Program-made: the position numbers and the translations under genes
In this document: piece after piece, positions 45,497 through 55,235 of the stretch
How positions within the stretch are numbered: position 1 is the stretch's first letter
How the letters are laid out: each line of letters opens with the position of its first letter
From: Hyphomicrobiales bacterium
GTDB lineage: Bacteria > Pseudomonadota > Alphaproteobacteria > Rhizobiales > Rhizobiaceae
Direction: 5' to 3'
Assembly: GCA_900471605.1 (NCBI GenBank)
Contig: UCEY01000021.1
Coordinates: 124,199 to 188,198 of the forward strand
DNA: 64,000 bases
The notes under the pieces: model-generated
Told to the model about the DNA's origin: nothing
The model's input: the letters and a program-made list of their open reading frames with translations, nothing else
Databases searched by the model: none

Positions 45497-46327
45497 CTAA
45501 CCTTTCACGGAGCCGCGGGTCAGGCCGGCAACGATGTATTTCTGGGTAAAAGTGAAAAAGATGAGCGCCGGCAGGATGGTCAGCGACACGAACGCGAGGA
45601 TCTTGTTCCACTCGATCAGGAACTCGCCACGGAACTGCATGATGCCGAGCGGCCAGGTGTAGAGGCTGCGATCGTTCAAGACGACCAGCGGCAACAGGTA
45701 GTTGTTCCAGCTCTGCACGAAAACGAAGGTGCCGACCGTGGCGAGGATCGGCGTCGAAAGCGGTAGGGTGAACCGGAAGAAGAAACCAATATAGCCGCAA
45801 CCATCGACATAAGCCGCCTCGAACAACTCCTTCGGCAATTGCTGGAAGAAGCTGCGGAGGAGAACGACGGCGAAAGCCATCGAGAAGGCCGTCTGCGGCA
45901 GGATGATCCCGAGCGGATTGTCGAGCAGATTGAGATCGCGGATCTGGATGAAGAGAGGCACGATGGCTGTCGCAAAAGGGAACATCAGCCCCAGAAGCAA
46001 GTAGGATTGTATGTATCTGGAGCCGAAGAACCGGATCTGGGCAAACACGTAGGCTGCCATCGAAGCCGATAGAAGCGTGAGAACGACGGCTGAAAGCGAG
46101 ACCACCAGCGAGTTGCGCATGTAGGTCCAGAACAGCGGGCTGAACAGGATGTCCGAATAGGTGCTCAGGTCCCATATTGCGGGGATGCCGAAGGGCGAGG
46201 ATCGCAATTCGCCCATGGTCTTGAAACCGCCCAGGAAGGTGGAAAGCAGAGGCAATATGACAATGCCGGCGACAATGGAAAGCACGGCTGCGCGCAGCAA
46301 GGCCGGGAAAAAGCCGGAACGGGTCAC
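45497..46327 (-). CDS. carbohydrate ABC transporter permease, MalG type
   Basis: A 276-residue permease with six helices and EAA loop ELFEAAYVDGCGYIGFFFRF. The start is GTG at 46327, overlapping the previous stop as GTGA and preceded by AAGGGAG at about 7 bp. Longer in-frame extensions to 46711 only shadow the MalF gene. It forms the channel with the MalF-type protein for xylo-oligosaccharide uptake. Confidence 0.9.
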   Translation of the reverse strand: MTRSGFFPALLRAAVLSIVAGIVILPLLSTFLGGFKTMGELRSSPFGIPAIWDLSTYSDILFSPLFWTYMRNSLVVSLSAVVLTLLSASMAAYVFAQIRFFGSRYIQSYLLLGLMFPFATAIVPLFIQIRDLNLLDNPLGIILPQTAFSMAFAVVLLRSFFQQLPKELFEAAYVDGCGYIGFFFRFTLPLSTPILATVGTFVFVQSWNNYLLPLVVLNDRSLYTWPLGIMQFRGEFLIEWNKILAFVSLTILPALIFFTFTQKYIVAGLTRGSVKG

Positions 46328-47256
46328 AACACGTCTCCCTTGGTAAGCGCCAGGCGCCGGTAGCCAAAAGCGGAGACGAGGCACAGGATGAACAGCACGA
46401 CGCCGACTGCGCTGCCGTAGCCCACGTTCAATTGCGCCAGGCCATAGGTGTAGAGATAGCTGACGATGGAGTGGGTGGAGTTGGACGGGCCGCCGTTGGT
46501 CAGCGGGATGATGATGTCGAACACCTGCAGAGCGCCTATTATCGCGAAGAAGGCCGATAGCTTGATCGCGTGAGCGATCAGCGGCAGCTTGACGTAGAAG
46601 ACCTTCTGCCATGGGCCGGCCCCGTCGATATCGGCAGCTTCGATGAGATCGGAAGGAACCGCCTGCAGTGCGGCGATGAAAATCATCATGTGGTAGCCGA
46701 AATACTTCCACACGATCACCGTGATGATGGCCATGAATGCGTATTGCCGGTCTGCAAGGATGTAGATCGGCTCGATGCCGAGCGCCGTCGCGATCTGGCC
46801 GGATACACCGTAGTCGCCATCAAAGATGAAGCTCCAGATCAAGCCGGTGGCGATTTCGGCGAGAATGTAAGGTGCGAAAAAGATCAACCGGAACGCCGTA
46901 TTGACCGTCGTCTTCCTGTAGATGAGCAGCGCCATGGCCAAAGCCAGCGGTATCTGGATCAAGATCGACGCCAAGACCAGCTTCAGCGAATTCCACATCG
47001 ACTGATGGAAGACGGAATGGCCGACGAGGCGCTGGTAGTTCTGCATGCCGACGAAATTCGTGACTTCGCCATAGCCGCTCCACTTGAAGAAGCTCAGATG
47101 CGCTGCGTTGATGATGGGCCAGATTACGAAAATCGTGAAAAGGACCAAAGCTGGCGGCAGGAAAAACAGGATGGTGGTCAGCTTCCCGTCCTGTTGCATG
47201 CGCGACAAGCGCGCCATCGGGCTATGCCGCGGGCGTTTTCTCGTGAGGGTGTCCAT
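46324..47256 (-). CDS. carbohydrate ABC transporter permease, MalF type
   Basis: A 310-residue permease: basic start (LTRKRPRHSPMARLSRMQQ), first helix TTILFFLPPALVLFTIFVIW, five more helices, and the EAA loop DLIEAADIDGAGPWQKVFYV near residue 215. It follows the binding-protein gene by 63 bp and is coupled to the MalG-type gene by a 4-bp overlap. Confidence 0.92.
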   Translation of the reverse strand: MDTLTRKRPRHSPMARLSRMQQDGKLTTILFFLPPALVLFTIFVIWPIINAAHLSFFKWSGYGEVTNFVGMQNYQRLVGHSVFHQSMWNSLKLVLASILIQIPLALAMALLIYRKTTVNTAFRLIFFAPYILAEIATGLIWSFIFDGDYGVSGQIATALGIEPIYILADRQYAFMAIITVIVWKYFGYHMMIFIAALQAVPSDLIEAADIDGAGPWQKVFYVKLPLIAHAIKLSAFFAIIGALQVFDIIIPLTNGGPSNSTHSIVSYLYTYGLAQLNVGYGSAVGVVLFILCLVSAFGYRRLALTKGDVL

Positions 47257-47319
47257 AGGTAACCTTGCTGGTTCAACCGGCGGACGGGCGGCGGGCGCCC
47301 GTCCGAATAGAAAAGAAGG

Positions 47320-48573
47320 TCAGCGCATCTCGCGCGCTTCTTCGACCTTCTGCGCGGCTTCTTCGGGCGTAATGTCGCCGGTCGCAATCTCTGCGGCGGC
47401 ATCGTTCAGGGCGGCGCCGACGCTGGCACCGAGCGCCTGATCGAGATAGAGCTGGTGATGCGGTGCCTTGGCCAGCAATTCACCGATACCCCGCAGGCGA
47501 GGGTCCTGGATATTGGCCTGAGCGTCTTTCGCAATGGGAAGCCAGATGCCCAGCTTGCCGCCTTCGAGCTGGTTTTCCTTGCTGGTCAGGAACCGGAGGA
47601 ACTTGACCGTCGATGGCGCGGCATCCTTGGTGATCAGCCAGCCGTTGACCCCGCCGAACGTATCGTTGGCATCACCCTTTCCACCAGCGACCGCGGGAAA
47701 AGGAATGAAATCGAGATCATCGCCGAGGCCTTTGCCGGACGTGGAATTCTTGGCCTGAACGCCGATGAAGAAATTGCCCATCAGGTAGAACGCGCCCTTG
47801 GCGTCGCCGAAAAGCCCCGCCGCCTTGTTTTGCGTCGTGTCCATGAACCCGGGCTGGAAAGGCTCGAGGTCGACGAGCTGCTTGAAGGCGCCGCCGGCCT
47901 TGACGAAGTCCGGGTTGCCGAAACCGCCATTTTCCCCGCGATCGGCGGCTGCAATGCCCGCGGTCCCGGCAAAGCGGGTCGCGAGATAGCCGTAGTAGAA
48001 GGCGATCGGCCATTTGTCCTTGCCGCCGAGCACGACGGGCGTGATGCCCGCAGCCTTCACCTTCTTGACGGCCCCGAGGAAGTCGTCCCAGGTCTTGATG
48101 GACTTCGGATCGACATTGGCTTTGGCCAGCAGGGCCTTGTTGTAGAACAGAGCGACGCCGGCAGCATAAAGCGGAACGCCGTAGAGCTTGCCCTTGTATG
48201 TATGCGCGGTGATGCCGGCGGGGGCGTATTGGGCGCGGGCGTTCTCGTCCATCTGGGCAGAAATGTCCTTCAGGACGCCGGCTTCCGCCTGTTCGTGAAA
48301 CACGCCGCCCGTCCAGGTGAAGAATGCATCCGGCCGGGAAGAAGACTGCAGCAATGTCGGGAGCTTGGACTTGAACGACGTGTCGTCCATGTAGTCGAAC
48401 TGGATCTTGACGTCCGGGTTCGCGGCTTCGAAGGCCTTGATGGCATTCGTGTAGTAGTCGCGCGCTCCCGGCGTGTTGGTCTCGATCGTCAGAATGCGAA
48501 CCGTCTCGGCCCATGCCGAGCCAGCAAAAATCATTCCCAGAGCCGTGGCGGCTCCAAGCAAAAGCGATCTCAT
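47320..48573 (-). CDS. sugar ABC transporter substrate-binding protein, family 1 (xylan module)
   Basis: A 417-residue periplasmic protein. The signal peptide is about residues 1-22 (LLLGAATALGMIFAGSAWA, cleavage before ET). The mature sequence is a family 1 sugar binder: KAFEAANPDVKIQFDYMDD, RPDAFFTWTGGVFHEQAEAG, YGVPLYAAGVALFYNKALLA, and KFLRFLTSKENQ. GGAGG lies 8 bp before ATG 48573. First gene of the operon ending with the GH43 and ATPase genes and divergent from xylR, so the ligand is probably a xylo-oligosaccharide or xylose derivative. Confidence 0.9.
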   Translation of the reverse strand: MRSLLLGAATALGMIFAGSAWAETVRILTIETNTPGARDYYTNAIKAFEAANPDVKIQFDYMDDTSFKSKLPTLLQSSSRPDAFFTWTGGVFHEQAEAGVLKDISAQMDENARAQYAPAGITAHTYKGKLYGVPLYAAGVALFYNKALLAKANVDPKSIKTWDDFLGAVKKVKAAGITPVVLGGKDKWPIAFYYGYLATRFAGTAGIAAADRGENGGFGNPDFVKAGGAFKQLVDLEPFQPGFMDTTQNKAAGLFGDAKGAFYLMGNFFIGVQAKNSTSGKGLGDDLDFIPFPAVAGGKGDANDTFGGVNGWLITKDAAPSTVKFLRFLTSKENQLEGGKLGIWLPIAKDAQANIQDPRLRGIGELLAKAPHHQLYLDQALGASVGAALNDAAAEIATGDITPEEAAQKVEEAREMR

Positions 48574-48690
48574 CGTCTTTTCCTCCAATTGGTCTGGCGG
48601 CTACGCCAGCTCCTCCGACCCGGTTCCTGCGGGCTTGGGGGCACTTTAGAGGAAGCGATTTCTCAACCCGCGTTATAATTTTTAACAGTT

Positions 48691-48720
48691 TTGCAAAAAA
48701 TCAGCATTCCACTTGCAAAA
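48691..48720. promoter_or_regulatory. candidate XylR operator: TTGCAAAA direct repeat
   Basis: TTGCAAAA occurs at 48691-48698 and again at 48713-48720, start to start 22 bp, i.e. two helical turns on one face. Direct half-sites with about 21-bp spacing are usual for AraC-type regulators. The pair lies in the 212-bp gap between the xylose-module binding-protein gene and xylR. Confidence 0.5.
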
Positions 48721-48785
48721 CGCCGATATTGATAAGAATGCAGTTATCGCATCGAACCAAAGTCCGGTTCCGGAGGAGGAAAGTT

Positions 48786-49967
48786 TTGGTCGTCAAGCCC
48801 AGCAGCTATCAGGTTGCCCTGTTTCTAAAGGCTCGCGGCGACTACGGCAGAGAGATCATTGCCGGCGTCTGCGACTACGTTCGATCCACGCGGTCGGTGT
48901 GGGACCTGCTCCTGCAAGAAGACTTTCGCGATAGCGTCGACGGGATTTCCGAATGGTCCGGCCACGGCATCATAGCGGATTTCGACGATCCGGATTTCGA
49001 GGCAGCATTGTCGGATCTGAGCATCCCGGTTATCGGCGTTGGCGGTTCATACCAGCGTGAATCGGATTATCCTCGCACCGTGCCCTATGTGGCGACGGAC
49101 AACGAGAAGCTCGTGACCGAAGCCTATACCCATCTGGTCGACATGGGGCTTCCCCGCTTTGCCTTCTACGGGTCTCCGGAAGCCCATCGATACCGTTGGG
49201 CCGTCGAGCGTGAGAAGGTTTATCTCAAGCTGTGCGCGCGCGACTTGACGAAGCCTGAGATCTTCCGCGGCAAAGGCACGTTCGGTCCTGACTGGGATGA
49301 GATCCTGTCGGACGTCATTGTTTGGCTGAGGGACCTTCCCAAGCCGATCGGCATTATCGCGGTCACCGATTCACGCGCGCGCCACATCTTGCAAGCCTGC
49401 ATTCTTGCGGACATCGCAGTGCCGGAAGAGGTCTCGATCGTCGGGATCGACGACGACCCTCTTCTGCGCATGCTCACGCGCATTCCGATCAGCTCCGTGC
49501 GGCAGGGGACCCGCAAGATGGGCCAGATCGCCGCGTCGATGCTCCATCGTCGTTTGAAGGGCGCGACGCTGGATGAGCCGCGCATTATCGTTCCGCCCGC
49601 CGGGCTCAATCCGCAGATATCCTCCCGATACCAACCGATCTACGATCCCTATGTCATGCGCGCGAGGCACTATATCCGGCAGTTCGCGGGCCAAGGGATC
49701 AAAGTCGCTCAAGTTGCTGAATACGTGGGCGTTTCGAGAACGACCCTCGAAACTCATTTCCGCCGCGCATTTGGCTGCACCGTCCACGACGACATGTTGG
49801 CGTTCCGGCTTCAGCTTGCACGCGAAATGCTGGAGGACGGGGAGCGATCGCTTGAGAAGATCGCCGAGTTAAGCGGCTTCACCAGCAATCAGTACATGCA
49901 TGCAGTGTTCAAACGAGAACTGGGTTGCAGCCCCAGGGAGTATCAGAGGCAGCAACTTCTGCGATGA
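48786..49967 (+). CDS. xylR: XylR-family regulator (LacI-like sensor plus AraC DNA-binding domain)
   Basis: A 393-residue activator, almost exactly the length of E. coli XylR (392). Residues about 10-270 form a periplasmic-binding-like xylose sensor (GREIIAGVCDYVRSTRSVWD, GHGIIADFDDPDFEAAL, PVIGVGGSY, AFYGSPEAHRYRWAVERE, GIIAVTDSRARHILQ). Residues about 285-390 carry the two AraC helix-turn-helices (GIKVAQVAEYVGVSRTTLET and KIAELSGFTSNQYMHAVFKR). I chose TTG at 48786 because GGAGGAGG precedes it by 6 bp and the length fits; an ATG at 48738 is possible. It faces the transporter-GH43 operon and presumably activates it with xylose. Confidence 0.9.
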   Translation: MVVKPSSYQVALFLKARGDYGREIIAGVCDYVRSTRSVWDLLLQEDFRDSVDGISEWSGHGIIADFDDPDFEAALSDLSIPVIGVGGSYQRESDYPRTVPYVATDNEKLVTEAYTHLVDMGLPRFAFYGSPEAHRYRWAVEREKVYLKLCARDLTKPEIFRGKGTFGPDWDEILSDVIVWLRDLPKPIGIIAVTDSRARHILQACILADIAVPEEVSIVGIDDDPLLRMLTRIPISSVRQGTRKMGQIAASMLHRRLKGATLDEPRIIVPPAGLNPQISSRYQPIYDPYVMRARHYIRQFAGQGIKVAQVAEYVGVSRTTLETHFRRAFGCTVHDDMLAFRLQLAREMLEDGERSLEKIAELSGFTSNQYMHAVFKRELGCSPREYQRQQLLR

Positions 49968-50127
49968 CTGCGCGCGCGCAAAACCATCGGAGGCAGGATC
50001 GCGGGCGGACTGGAGGGCCATGGCCGTCTCGCATCCGATCTCGTGGTTTGCCATTCCGCTCCACCATCGAAGGATTGGCGGATCTTGATCAATACGGCGA
50101 GCAATCTTCGGCTCGTCATTGAAAGTG

Positions 50128-50865
50128 CTAGAAAAAGCTCGCCTCGAACAATTCGCGAGAATAGCTGGCGTGGGTCACGCCTGCCTGCAGATCCTGCTTG
50201 CTGAGTTCATCGACGAATACGCCGTTCTGCATGACGAGGACCCGGTCGCACATATGGGAGATGACCGAGAGATCGTGGCTGACAAGGATCAAGGTCAGAT
50301 TGCGTTCTTCCCGCTGGTCTGCCAGCAGATTAAGCACCTCCGCCTGGATCGAGACGTCGAGCGCCGAGGTCGGTTCGTCGAGGAGCAAGATCGGAGGCGA
50401 CAGGATCAGCGCCCGTGCGATGGCCACACGCTGGCGCTGTCCGCCCGAAAGTTCATGCGGGAAGCGGCTGGCAAAATGGGCGGGAAGGCCGACCTGCGTC
50501 AGAGCGTCGGCCACCCTGGACCAGCCGTCGCCCGCGCCCATGGACCGTATCGGCTCGGCCAGCGCCGTGCCGATACGATGCCTCGGATGAAGCGATCCGT
50601 AGGGATCCTGGAATACCATCTGGGCAAGCTTCAGTTCGTCACGCGTGCGGGACTTGCCGACGGGCTTGCCCTCGAACATGATCGAGCCGGTCCAGCCGCC
50701 TTCGAGGCCGGCAAGCGAGCGCAGAACCGTCGACTTGCCGCAGCCCGATTCACCCACGATACCGAGCGTTTCCCCGCGATCGACGGAAAAGCTGACGCCG
50801 CGCACCACATGGTTCGTTTTGCCCTTGGAGCCATAGACGACGTCTAGATTCTCGACCTTGATCAT
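50128..50865 (-). CDS. peptide-type ABC transporter ATPase, DppF/OppF-like
   Basis: A 245-residue ATPase with GESGCGKST (about 38-46), [47 protein letters not shown] and SHDLSVISH. It is somewhat short, with only a brief C-terminal extension (THASYSRELFEASFF). Last gene of the third Opp-like operon; its start overlaps the preceding ATPase stop by 4 bp. Confidence 0.9.
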   Translation of the reverse strand: MIKVENLDVVYGSKGKTNHVVRGVSFSVDRGETLGIVGESGCGKSTVLRSLAGLEGGWTGSIMFEGKPVGKSRTRDELKLAQMVFQDPYGSLHPRHRIGTALAEPIRSMGAGDGWSRVADALTQVGLPAHFASRFPHELSGGQRQRVAIARALILSPPILLLDEPTSALDVSIQAEVLNLLADQREERNLTLILVSHDLSVISHMCDRVLVMQNGVFVDELSKQDLQAGVTHASYSRELFEASFF

Positions 50866-51707
50866 GAGTTGATCTCCGCTTCGATCGACTTGCGGTCGAG
50901 AACTTTCAGCCGCCGGACCGGGTTCTTCGGATCAGGCATCGCGGCGATCAGGCCGCGCGTGTAGGGATGCGTGGCATCCTCCAGCTTCGTCAGCGTTTCG
51001 ACGACGCGGCCCGAATACATCACCATGATGCGCTCGCAGAAGGCGGCGACCATGCGGATGTCGTGGCTGATCAGGACCAGGCCGGAATTGTTTTCCCGCA
51101 CCAGTTCGTCGAGCAGAACAAGAACGTCCCTGCGGACGCTGACGTCGAGCGCCGAGGTCGGTTCGTCGGCGATGACCAGTTTTGGCCGGGCGAGCAGCAT
51201 CATCGCAATCATCACGCGCTGGCCCATGCCACCGGAAATCTGGTGCGGATAAAGCGACAGGACGCGGTCCGGATCGTTGATCCGAACCCGCACCAGCATG
51301 TCGCGGGCACGAGCCAGGGCTTCCTTGCCGTGGACGCCCAGATGCAGCTTCGCGGCTTCGGCCACCTGTTTGCCGATGGTGAGGACCGGGTTCAGCGAAT
51401 AGCGCGGATCCTGCATGATCAGGGCGATGTCCTTGCCGCGCAAGTCTCCCATCTGCCGCTCCGTCTTTTCCAGCAGCGGGCTGCCGAGAAAGTCCATGCG
51501 TTCGGCCGTCACGCCGGCGCGTTGCGGCAAAAGCCGCATGATCGCCCGGCCGGTGGTGGATTTTCCCGAACCGGATTCGCCAACGATGCCGATACGCTCC
51601 CGCCCAACGTCGAAGCTGACATTGGAGACAGCCGGAATGGAGTTTCGGCCAAAACGGACATTCAGATCGCGAACGGAAAGGACGGGAGTTTCATCAGGAT
51701 CTGGCAT
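50862..51707 (-). CDS. peptide-type ABC transporter ATPase, DppD/OppD-like
   Basis: A 281-residue ATPase: [76 protein letters not shown], then [14 protein letters not shown], the Opp/Dpp family tail. ATG 51707 overlaps the permease stop by 14 bp; an upstream frame to 51758 lies wholly inside the permease gene. It pairs with the DppF-like subunit to drive transport. Confidence 0.9.
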   Translation of the reverse strand: MPDPDETPVLSVRDLNVRFGRNSIPAVSNVSFDVGRERIGIVGESGSGKSTTGRAIMRLLPQRAGVTAERMDFLGSPLLEKTERQMGDLRGKDIALIMQDPRYSLNPVLTIGKQVAEAAKLHLGVHGKEALARARDMLVRVRINDPDRVLSLYPHQISGGMGQRVMIAMMLLARPKLVIADEPTSALDVSVRRDVLVLLDELVRENNSGLVLISHDIRMVAAFCERIMVMYSGRVVETLTKLEDATHPYTRGLIAAMPDPKNPVRRLKVLDRKSIEAEINS

Positions 51708-52596
51708 GGCGTGGGTCCAATAGATCGCGAAGCGTGTCTCCGGCGATGTTGAAGGCAAGGCTGGTCAGCAGGATGGCCACGCCGGGCATGACGGCAACCC
51801 ACCAATAGTCCAGCATGAATTTCCGCCCGCTGGAAATCATCGCACCCCATTCCGGCAGCGGCGGCTGTGCGCCGAGACCGAGGAACCCCAGGGACGCCGC
51901 CGTCAGGATGATCCCCGCCATGTTGAGCGTCAGCCGCACGATCACCGAGGGGATACACATCGGAGCGATATAGAGAAAAAGGATCCGCAGCGGCGAGGCG
52001 CCGTAAAGCCGGGCGGCCGCGACGAAATCCGCATTGCGCACGACAAGAGCTTCCGCACGGGCGAGGCGGGCGATCGGCGGCCAGGCGGTCAGGGAGATGG
52101 CAACGATCGCGGTCCCCAGACCGGCGCCAAGGGCGGCGGCGAAGGCAAGCGCCAGGATCAGGGACGGAAACGACAGGACGATATCGGTCGCGCGCATCAG
52201 GATGGCATCCGTCCGGCCGCCGAAGAAGCCGGCAACGACGCCGATGACGAGGCCGATCGGGCCGACGATCACCGAAACGGACATGACGGTCTGGATTGTG
52301 ATGCGCGTGCCATAAACGAGGCGGCTGAAGATATCACGTCCAAATTCGTCCGTGCCGGCCAGATGCGCGAGCGTCGGAGGCTGAAGCGCGTCGCTCAACG
52401 TCTGGGCGGCGGGATCGTAAGGTGCGATCAGCGGCGCGAAGATGGCGACCAGAACCAGGATGGCAAGGATCATGAAGCCCGCCATGCCAAGCGGTTCGTC
52501 GGCAAGCTTGCGCAGAACGCGGGAGGTCGAGTTCAGTATTCTGGTGCCGATCGCCGGTGGCCGAATGATGGCGTCGTTATGGGCAATATTGCTCAT
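51694..52596 (-). CDS. peptide-type ABC transporter permease, DppC family
   Basis: A 300-residue permease with a cytoplasmic start, helix FMILAILVLVAIFAPLIAPY, LAGTDEFGRDIFSRLVYGTR (DppC hallmark), an EAA loop at ADFVAAARLYGASPLRILFL, and SLGFLGLGAQPPLPEWGAMI. Overlaps the dppB stop by 4 bp. Confidence 0.9.
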   Translation of the reverse strand: MSNIAHNDAIIRPPAIGTRILNSTSRVLRKLADEPLGMAGFMILAILVLVAIFAPLIAPYDPAAQTLSDALQPPTLAHLAGTDEFGRDIFSRLVYGTRITIQTVMSVSVIVGPIGLVIGVVAGFFGGRTDAILMRATDIVLSFPSLILALAFAAALGAGLGTAIVAISLTAWPPIARLARAEALVVRNADFVAAARLYGASPLRILFLYIAPMCIPSVIVRLTLNMAGIILTAASLGFLGLGAQPPLPEWGAMISSGRKFMLDYWWVAVMPGVAILLTSLAFNIAGDTLRDLLDPRHARS

Positions 52597-53621
52597 CGTG
52601 CGGCCTCCCGGGTACGCGGATCAAGAAGCGCGTAGGCGATGTCTGCAATGAAATTCAGGAACATGAAGATGAAGCCAACGACGATGGTCGCGGCAAGAAT
52701 CGCGTTCATATCGCCGATCAGGAGCGCGTTGGTCATGTACTGACCGATGCCAGGCCACGAAAAAACGATTTCGGTGACGACGGCACCTTCCAGGAGGTTG
52801 CCGTAGGAAATCGCGAGAACGGTGATCAATTGGACGGCGATATTGGGCAGGACATGGCTGATAACCGTGCGGATCGGCCCGACGCCCTTGGCGCGGGCGG
52901 CGATGACGTAATCCTGGTTCAACTGCTCCAGTGTGAATGCCCGGGTCATGCGCGTAATATAGGCCATGGCCATATAGGCGAGGATGCAGGCTGGAAGGAT
53001 GATGTGCGACAAGGCGTTCCAGAAGATCTCCGTCTCGCCTTCCAGCAGGCTGTCGACCAGCATCAGTCCCGTGGTCGGCTCGATCATGCCTTCATAGAAG
53101 ACATCGACCCGGCCGGGGCCGCCGACCAGATTGAGGCCCGCGTAGAAGATCACCAGCCCGACGATGCCGAACCAGAACACCGGGATCGAATGCCCGACCA
53201 GCGCGAAGACGCGCGCAAACTTGTCGATCGCGCTATCCCGGAAAAGGCCGGCGGCCAAGCCGAGCGGAACGCCCACGAGAGTGGAGATGACCACCGCGAG
53301 CGTCGCGAGTTCCAGCGTTGCCGGGAAAGCTTGGGACAGGTCCTTGGTGACCGCATTGCCGGTCAGGATGGCGGTTCCCATGTCGCCATGCAGCAATCCC
53401 CAGACATAGATGAAGAACTGCTGGTAGAGCGGAAGATCGAGGCCAAGTCTCACTCGCATGGCCTCGTAGGCTTTCGGATCGGCGAGTTCGCCGACGATCG
53501 CTCCGACCGGATCGGTCGGCATCACGCGGCCAATCACGAAGGTGACGCACAACAGGATGAACAGGCTGACGACGAGGTGGATGAGCCGTCGTCCCAGTTC
53601 GCCTAACGAAAGTTCCTTCAT
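52593..53621 (-). CDS. peptide-type ABC transporter permease, DppB family
   Basis: A 342-residue permease: helix RLIHLVVSLFILLCVTFVIG followed by RVMPTDPVGAI, KAYEAMRVRLGLDLPLYQQF, further helices, and EAA loop DYVIAARAKGVGPIRTVISH. It is longer than usual, with an extra periplasmic segment near 180-205 (GGPGRVDVFYEGMIEPTTGL). It lies 21 bp after the binding-protein gene. Confidence 0.9.
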   Translation of the reverse strand: MKELSLGELGRRLIHLVVSLFILLCVTFVIGRVMPTDPVGAIVGELADPKAYEAMRVRLGLDLPLYQQFFIYVWGLLHGDMGTAILTGNAVTKDLSQAFPATLELATLAVVISTLVGVPLGLAAGLFRDSAIDKFARVFALVGHSIPVFWFGIVGLVIFYAGLNLVGGPGRVDVFYEGMIEPTTGLMLVDSLLEGETEIFWNALSHIILPACILAYMAMAYITRMTRAFTLEQLNQDYVIAARAKGVGPIRTVISHVLPNIAVQLITVLAISYGNLLEGAVVTEIVFSWPGIGQYMTNALLIGDMNAILAATIVVGFIFMFLNFIADIAYALLDPRTREAAR

Positions 53622-53642
53622 GAGCGGCCGCCTGACTTGACG

Positions 53643-55235
53643 TTACTTATCGGTCTTGCTGACGCCTTCGAGACGTGTCGTCTGGCTCGGATGCCCGACA
53701 TAGCCCTTCACACGGCTGCTCAGGACAATCGGCTCGTAACGTTCGAAGAGCGGCAGAACAGCGGGCTTCTGCGCCACGAACATTTCCTGCATCTGGACAT
53801 AAAGCGCGCCGCGTTTCTTCGCGTCCGGCTCCAGCGCAGCCTTGGCCGTGACAGCGGTCAGTTCGGGAATGTCCCAACCGGAGCGCCATACGAAGTTGCC
53901 GGCGTTATTGGCCTTCAAGGAGTTGTCGGGGTTGCTCGAGAATTGCTCCATGGCGCCGAGGACGTTCGGCATATAGGCGCCGGTCTGCGGGATGAGCAGA
54001 TCGAAATCGCGGGCGCGGTGCGCGGCAATGATGTCCGCGCCGTTCCCCTGCATGATGTTGACCTTGATGCCGATCTGGCCAAGCGACGCCTGGATCGCGG
54101 TCGCAAGATCGATACGCGGGGTCTGGGCGATCGTCTTAAGGTTCACCGTGAAGCCGTCCTTGTATCCGGCCTCCGCCAACAGCGCCTTTGCCTTCATGAC
54201 GTCCAGCTTCCAGTCCGGGCTCGGAATGGCAAATTCGAAGTTTTCCGGGACCGGAACCGTACGCGCACGGCCGTACGGCCCCATGATCGTCTTTTCCATG
54301 CCCTTGTAGTCGATGCCGTAGGCAATCGCTTCGCGGACCTTCGGATTGGAGAGCGGCTCCTTGCTGGCGTTCATCGACAGGACATAGAAGCCGCCTGTCG
54401 GCACGCGCTGGATTTCATAACCCTGCTTGCCGGTGAAGGTTGCGAGGTCTGTCGCGGTCAAGGCGCTTGCGATATCGATATCGCCGCGCTCAAGCATCAG
54501 CCGCTCGACCTGGCTTTCAGGGACATGGCGAACGACGACCCGGCGCATTTTCGGTTGTCCGGCGACATAATTCTTGCTTGCGTCGAGGATGACGATCTCG
54601 TTCGGCGTCCACTTGTTCAGCGTGAACGGGCCAGAGCCTGCCGAATTGGTGCGCAGCCACGCATTGCCCCAGTCGTCGTTGACGACATGGCTCTTCAGCT
54701 CCTTGCTGTCGACGACGCTGGCGATGACCATCGCCAGGCGATACAGCAGAAGCTCGGACGTAACCTCGCCGGAAAGGTCGATGCGCACCGTCTTCTCGTC
54801 CGGCGCCGTGACCAGCTTTTCGACGTTGCCGCCATTGTAGCCGACGCGCTTGAGGTTGGCGGCGGCAGCCTGGTCGAGCTTCAGCAGGCGGGTGATGGAA
54901 TAGACGACGTCTGCAGAGGTAACCGGGTTGCCGGAGGCGAATTCAGCCTTACGGAGATGGAAAGTGATTCCCTTGTCATCGATCTCCCACTTTTCAGCGA
55001 GCTGCGGAGAGATCTTGCCCGATCCATCGGTGGAGACCAGGCGATCATAGAGGTTGGCCATGATCTCGTTGGCCTTGGCTTCCGTCGCCTGATGCGGATC
55101 GAGCGAAAGAACCTGGGCAAGCGAGGTCGCGATGACGAGCTGATTGGCGGGGGTCTCGGCAAGAGCCGCCGGGGCGCCGAACGACAAGACGGCAAAAGCC
55201 GCACCAACGAGCAATCGAGTGCAAAGGTGTTTCAT
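53643..55235 (-). CDS. ABC transporter substrate-binding protein, family 5
   Basis: A 530-residue periplasmic protein and first gene of the third Opp-like operon. Signal peptide residues 1-26 (LLVGAAFAVLSFGAPAALA, cleavage before ET). The mature part shows SBP_bac_5 features: LDPHQATEAKANEIMANLYD, FHLRKAEFASGNPVTSADVV, KVREAIAYGIDYKGMEKTIM. GGGAGGAGA sits just before the ATG, predicting strong translation. It is divergent from uxuA. Family-5 binders are known for oligosaccharides as well as peptides, so an aldouronic or other glucuronate-bearing oligosaccharide is a reasonable but unproven ligand. Confidence 0.9.
   Translation of the reverse strand: MKHLCTRLLVGAAFAVLSFGAPAALAETPANQLVIATSLAQVLSLDPHQATEAKANEIMANLYDRLVSTDGSGKISPQLAEKWEIDDKGITFHLRKAEFASGNPVTSADVVYSITRLLKLDQAAAANLKRVGYNGGNVEKLVTAPDEKTVRIDLSGEVTSELLLYRLAMVIASVVDSKELKSHVVNDDWGNAWLRTNSAGSGPFTLNKWTPNEIVILDASKNYVAGQPKMRRVVVRHVPESQVERLMLERGDIDIASALTATDLATFTGKQGYEIQRVPTGGFYVLSMNASKEPLSNPKVREAIAYGIDYKGMEKTIMGPYGRARTVPVPENFEFAIPSPDWKLDVMKAKALLAEAGYKDGFTVNLKTIAQTPRIDLATAIQASLGQIGIKVNIMQGNGADIIAAHRARDFDLLIPQTGAYMPNVLGAMEQFSSNPDNSLKANNAGNFVWRSGWDIPELTAVTAKAALEPDAKKRGALYVQMQEMFVAQKPAVLPLFERYEPIVLSSRVKGYVGHPSQTTRLEGVSKTDK

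Noticed and set aside
43071..45500. 809-residue open frame on the plus strand
   Set aside because: Antisense to the sugar ATPase and GH43 genes, which have clear catalytic motifs; no motif in the antisense product.
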